This document shows, in pieces, positions 61,755 to 64,000 of a stretch of DNA of 64,000 bases. Source of the DNA: Saprospiraceae bacterium (GTDB taxonomy: Bacteria; Bacteroidota; Bacteroidia; Chitinophagales; Saprospiraceae); the NCBI GenBank assembly GCA_041392805.1, contig JAWKLJ010000001.1, positions 1,736,001-1,800,000 on the forward strand, given 5' to 3'. The notes below the pieces were generated by a model. The model saw only the letters and a program-made list of their open reading frames with translations, had not been told where the DNA came from and made no database searches. Both the position numbers and the translations under genes were made by a program. Every line of letters begins with the position of its first letter. The first letter of the stretch is position 1.

Positions 61755-61916
61755 GAGCTTGTTTGGAGGTCGCTTTTGGAGATAAAAAGCGTCATTTTTT
61801 TGATGAGACAAGGCACTTTTTGAAGTGCATACCCGTAGGTACGGACGAAAAAAGTAACGAAGTATCAGCAAAAAAGGGATGTTTTTTAGCCCAAAGGGTG
61901 ACCTCCAAACAAGCTC
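61755..61916. mobile_element. MITE-like element, 162 bp, copy 2
   Basis: Ends GAGCTTGTTTGGAGGTC and GACCTCCAAACAAGCTC [61755 and 61916] differ from copy 1 at 50003-50164 by a compensating A/T change in each arm, which keeps the inverted repeat perfect. The interior is about 85% alike by eye, in the same orientation. The flanks are CTA and TTA, so a target duplication is not clean here. Confidence 0.8.
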
Positions 61917-61961
61917 TTAGTAAAGATAGTAAATATCAGGTTAGGTTTAGCCCAAAAACTA

Positions 61962-63125
61962 CTATTCTATGCCAATCAAATTAAAAGCACCCTCAATCAA
62001 AATTTGCTCTTGACCTGAAAAAATAGCACTATTTATGATTTGCACAAAGCCGTCTTTCCGCTGACCGATCATTACTTCTTGCTGATCAAACCTGTTGAGA
62101 TTGTCGCTTTTACCCTTACTTATCAAAACATAATCTTTTCCTCCGGCTGATACAATAGCTGATTCAGGTAATCCTTTGGTTTGATTCATGGTCGTGATGA
62201 TTTCTGCATCTACGTACATCCCAGGAATAAATCGATCCTTGGAAGCATTATCTTCCAGGTGTGCGTGAACCATCACCACCCTGTTTTCTTCATCTACCAA
62301 TTTGCCAATTAGGTGTACTTCTGCTTCAAAGACCTCCAGACTGGCATCTGGTATCCTGAAATGAATGCGTTGCCCTTGTTTTATGTTAAGAATATCTTTT
62401 TCGAAAACGGCCAATTCCAAATGAAGATCATCGGTATCCAGGATTTCGACGGCGACGTCTGTTGGGTTTAAAAACATCCCTTTCATCGCATTGACCGCTG
62501 TCACAAACCCGCTAACAGGTGCATATACGGAAATAATAGACACTAGATTTTCTGCATTTAATTGGTCTGTTTGAATATTCAGCATGGACAAGCGCTTTTT
62601 CAATCCTTCCATTTGGGTTAAGGTAACACGGTACTCACTTACTGCTTTGAGATAGTTCTTCTGAGACGCTATATTTTCACTAGCCAAAGTTTCTTGCCGC
62701 TCATAGTCCGATTTTAAATACGTTAATTGTTCTTTTGCTTCCAGAAAATCCTGCTGCATTTGAACAAATTCGGGGTTCTCCAAGGTAAATAAGACTTGTC
62801 CTTTTTTCACTTTTTGTCCCGGAATCAACTCCATTGTTTTCACATATCCGCCAGCATAAGCACTCGCCTTGATGTGGTTTTTGGCAGGTACTTCTATCCT
62901 TCCTGTGGCTCGAACGGTGATGGGAAAATCGTAATCCGCCAGTTGTCCCAATTTCATGTTAGCCAATTCAAACTGACTTTGGGTAACGGTAATTTCTTCC
63001 GACATTTCTTCTGCTGACGTTTCATTATCGCCAATTTCGATTGGTTTGGAGGCCTCGTTTGAGCAACTGGTAAAGAATAAGAATCCGCCCAAAAGGATAG
63101 TGGCTATGTTTACTATTTTTCTCAT
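61962..63125 (-). CDS. RND efflux periplasmic adaptor (membrane fusion protein) lipoprotein
   Basis: A 387-residue lipoprotein (FFTSC, C21) of the HlyD/CusB family that bridges an inner-membrane RND pump and a TolC-like channel. It has a flattened biotinyl-lipoyl domain (ASAYAGGYVKTMELIPGQKVKKGQVLFTLENPEF), an alpha-hairpin (FVQMQQDFLEAKEQLTYLKSDYERQETLASENIASQKNY), a second lipoyl half (VSIISVYAPVSGFVTAVNAMKGMF), then a beta-barrel domain (LELAVFEKDILNIKQGQRIHFRIP). The order with the outer-membrane channel just upstream suggests a CusCBA-type heavy-metal or drug exporter; the pump gene would be beyond the right edge or elsewhere. Confidence 0.88.
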   Translation of the reverse strand: MRKIVNIATILLGGFLFFTSCSNEASKPIEIGDNETSAEEMSEEITVTQSQFELANMKLGQLADYDFPITVRATGRIEVPAKNHIKASAYAGGYVKTMELIPGQKVKKGQVLFTLENPEFVQMQQDFLEAKEQLTYLKSDYERQETLASENIASQKNYLKAVSEYRVTLTQMEGLKKRLSMLNIQTDQLNAENLVSIISVYAPVSGFVTAVNAMKGMFLNPTDVAVEILDTDDLHLELAVFEKDILNIKQGQRIHFRIPDASLEVFEAEVHLIGKLVDEENRVVMVHAHLEDNASKDRFIPGMYVDAEIITTMNQTKGLPESAIVSAGGKDYVLISKGKSDNLNRFDQQEVMIGQRKDGFVQIINSAIFSGQEQILIEGAFNLIGIE

Positions 63126-63149
63126 TTTAAATTGTTTTATACGATAGAC

Positions 63150-64000
63150 TTAATTCATGATATAATTCATTTCCAATACGGTCAAGTTGTATTGAAAAAG
63201 GTTATCTAAATGGTTCTTTTCAATGTTCTTGGCATGCTCAAGGGATTGGATGTATTGCAAGAAATCTATTTCGCCATTTTGAAATGCTTTGGACGAGGTG
63301 TTGATGATTTCTTGTGCAAGTAGCTGGCCATCTTCCTGGTAGAAAATCAGGGCTTTGTTATACTTATTGAGTTGAGTTTGCAATTGCATGAAACTGGCGG
63401 ACAATAAGGTTTGATGGTTTAAGGCCTGTTGTTCAATCACTTTGCTTTCAATTGCTGCCGCTTTGATATTCGATTTTTGGGCATTTCTCCACAGCGGGAC
63501 CCCGATACCTATCTGAAAGCCATTGTATATCCTGCTTTGGCTGGCGGCATTGGTCCCCATGAAATATTCCGCATGAAAATTAGGCAAAAGCCGTTTCTGC
63601 TCCTGCTCGATGGTCTGCTGAGCCACTTCGGCGGCAGCCTGGTAGTACTGCAGCGAAGGATGATTAGTCAGGGCTGTTTCGTCGACTTGCAGGGGCGCAA
63701 AGTCGGTCGATGCCAGGACGAACTCCTGACCAGGTTGCATCCACCTGGAGAGCGTCTGGTAGCCGATAGCAATATTGTCCATGCATTGTTCCAGTTGCAG
63801 GGCCACTTCTTTCCGCTTGGTCGTCGCCGTTAATTGCTCCAGAAAATTGGTCTCTCCGGTTTCAAACTTTCGGGTAGCCGCAACGGCAAGCTGGTTGTAG
63901 AGGCTATCGAGGTAAAGGTATTGCTGTTTTAGGTTCTCCCAATATAGGATCGTATAATAAGCTTTGGAGACTTCCCTTACCAAAAAGCGTTCGTCCAGTT
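63150..64000 (-). CDS. TolC-family outer-membrane efflux protein, partial (N-terminus beyond right edge)
   Basis: The last 283 residues of a TolC-type channel, open to the right edge (preceded by LDERFLVREVSKAYYTILYW). Long amphipathic helices (WENLKQQYLYLDSLYNQLAVA, EQLTATTKRKEVALQLEQCM, AAEVAQQTIEQEQKRLLPNF) with the typical repeat unit 'G-x-T-x-F-L' (FETGETNFLEQL, FQNGEIDFLQYIQSLEHAKN) and beta-strands (YFMGTNAASQSRIYNGFQIGIGVPL) match the family. It lies 24 bp upstream of the adaptor gene, so both are in one operon; together they export a small molecule or metal ion. Confidence 0.88.
   Translation of the reverse strand, partial: LDERFLVREVSKAYYTILYWENLKQQYLYLDSLYNQLAVAATRKFETGETNFLEQLTATTKRKEVALQLEQCMDNIAIGYQTLSRWMQPGQEFVLASTDFAPLQVDETALTNHPSLQYYQAAAEVAQQTIEQEQKRLLPNFHAEYFMGTNAASQSRIYNGFQIGIGVPLWRNAQKSNIKAAAIESKVIEQQALNHQTLLSASFMQLQTQLNKYNKALIFYQEDGQLLAQEIINTSSKAFQNGEIDFLQYIQSLEHAKNIEKNHLDNLFQYNLTVLEMNYIMN

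Noticed and set aside
1..64000. tRNA, rRNA, prophage or complete insertion-sequence transposase
   Set aside because: By eye I found no tRNA-like cloverleaf ends, rRNA stretches, integrase or transposase genes; only non-coding MITE-like elements are present. A tRNAscan or profile run would settle it.

Overview
The window reads as chromosome of a member of the Bacteroidota, most likely a Saprospiria (Haliscomenobacter/Lewinella-like) bacterium. The evidence is two SusC/SusD pairs, two secreted proteins with type IX secretion (T9SS) C-terminal sorting tails, many Bacteroidota-style lipoproteins, tandem 800-residue FtsX-like permeases and A/T-rich rather than Shine-Dalgarno leaders. Rank below phylum is inference. 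I saw no rRNA, tRNA or complete insertion sequence.

Layout. (1) 1-13.1 kb, minus strand: an operon of one secreted head-GIN protein and five paralogous MacB/FtsX-type permeases (the last runs off the left edge), behind a sigma-54-like promoter with an upstream palindrome pair. (2) 13.6-18.2 kb: SET-domain methyltransferase, ribokinase, sugar:cation symporter, beta-helix T9SS cargo. (3) 18.4-29.0 kb, plus strand: SusC/SusD pair, YncE-type propeller/phosphoesterase lipoprotein, EF-hand-like plus NuiA-like protein, LVIVD-propeller T9SS cargo. (4) 29.26-30.53 kb: a CRISPR array of 18 repeats with no cas genes in the window. (5) 30.6-33.4 kb: ankyrin protein, M23 peptidase lipoprotein, HAD phosphatase. 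(6) 33.6-45.2 kb, minus strand: a complete myo-inositol catabolic cluster in transcription order iolB, iolC, iolA/mmsA, iolG, Na+/solute symporter, aldolase (iolJ-like), iolD, iolE. (7) 45.4-47.0 kb: small membrane and hypothetical proteins. (8) 47.5-59.4 kb, plus strand: an outer-membrane/periplasmic degradation locus with two Tat-exported Gfo/Idh/MocA oxidoreductases, a DUF6807 (PmoA-like) lipoprotein, a sulfatase with HEAT repeats, and a second SusC/SusD pair. (9) 59.5-64 kb, minus strand: Uma2 remnant, nested repeats, a third Gfo/Idh/MocA protein, and an RND efflux adaptor with a partial TolC-like channel.

Working together: the iol genes turn myo-inositol into dihydroxyacetone phosphate plus acetyl-CoA and CO2, with the symporter as probable importer. 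The SusCD loci probably import glycans or other polymers, processed by the sulfatase, oxidoreductases and phosphoesterase.

The most unusual content is non-coding. A modular repeat family (G/purine-rich segment, a CAGCGACACAGRAGGCATT box, then ATTGNN hexamer arrays) sits directly upstream of four start codons, always in sense orientation to the downstream gene, twice inside the inositol operon. There are also three MITE-like inverted-repeat families, one with two full copies. The CRISPR spacers look antisense to coding sequence.
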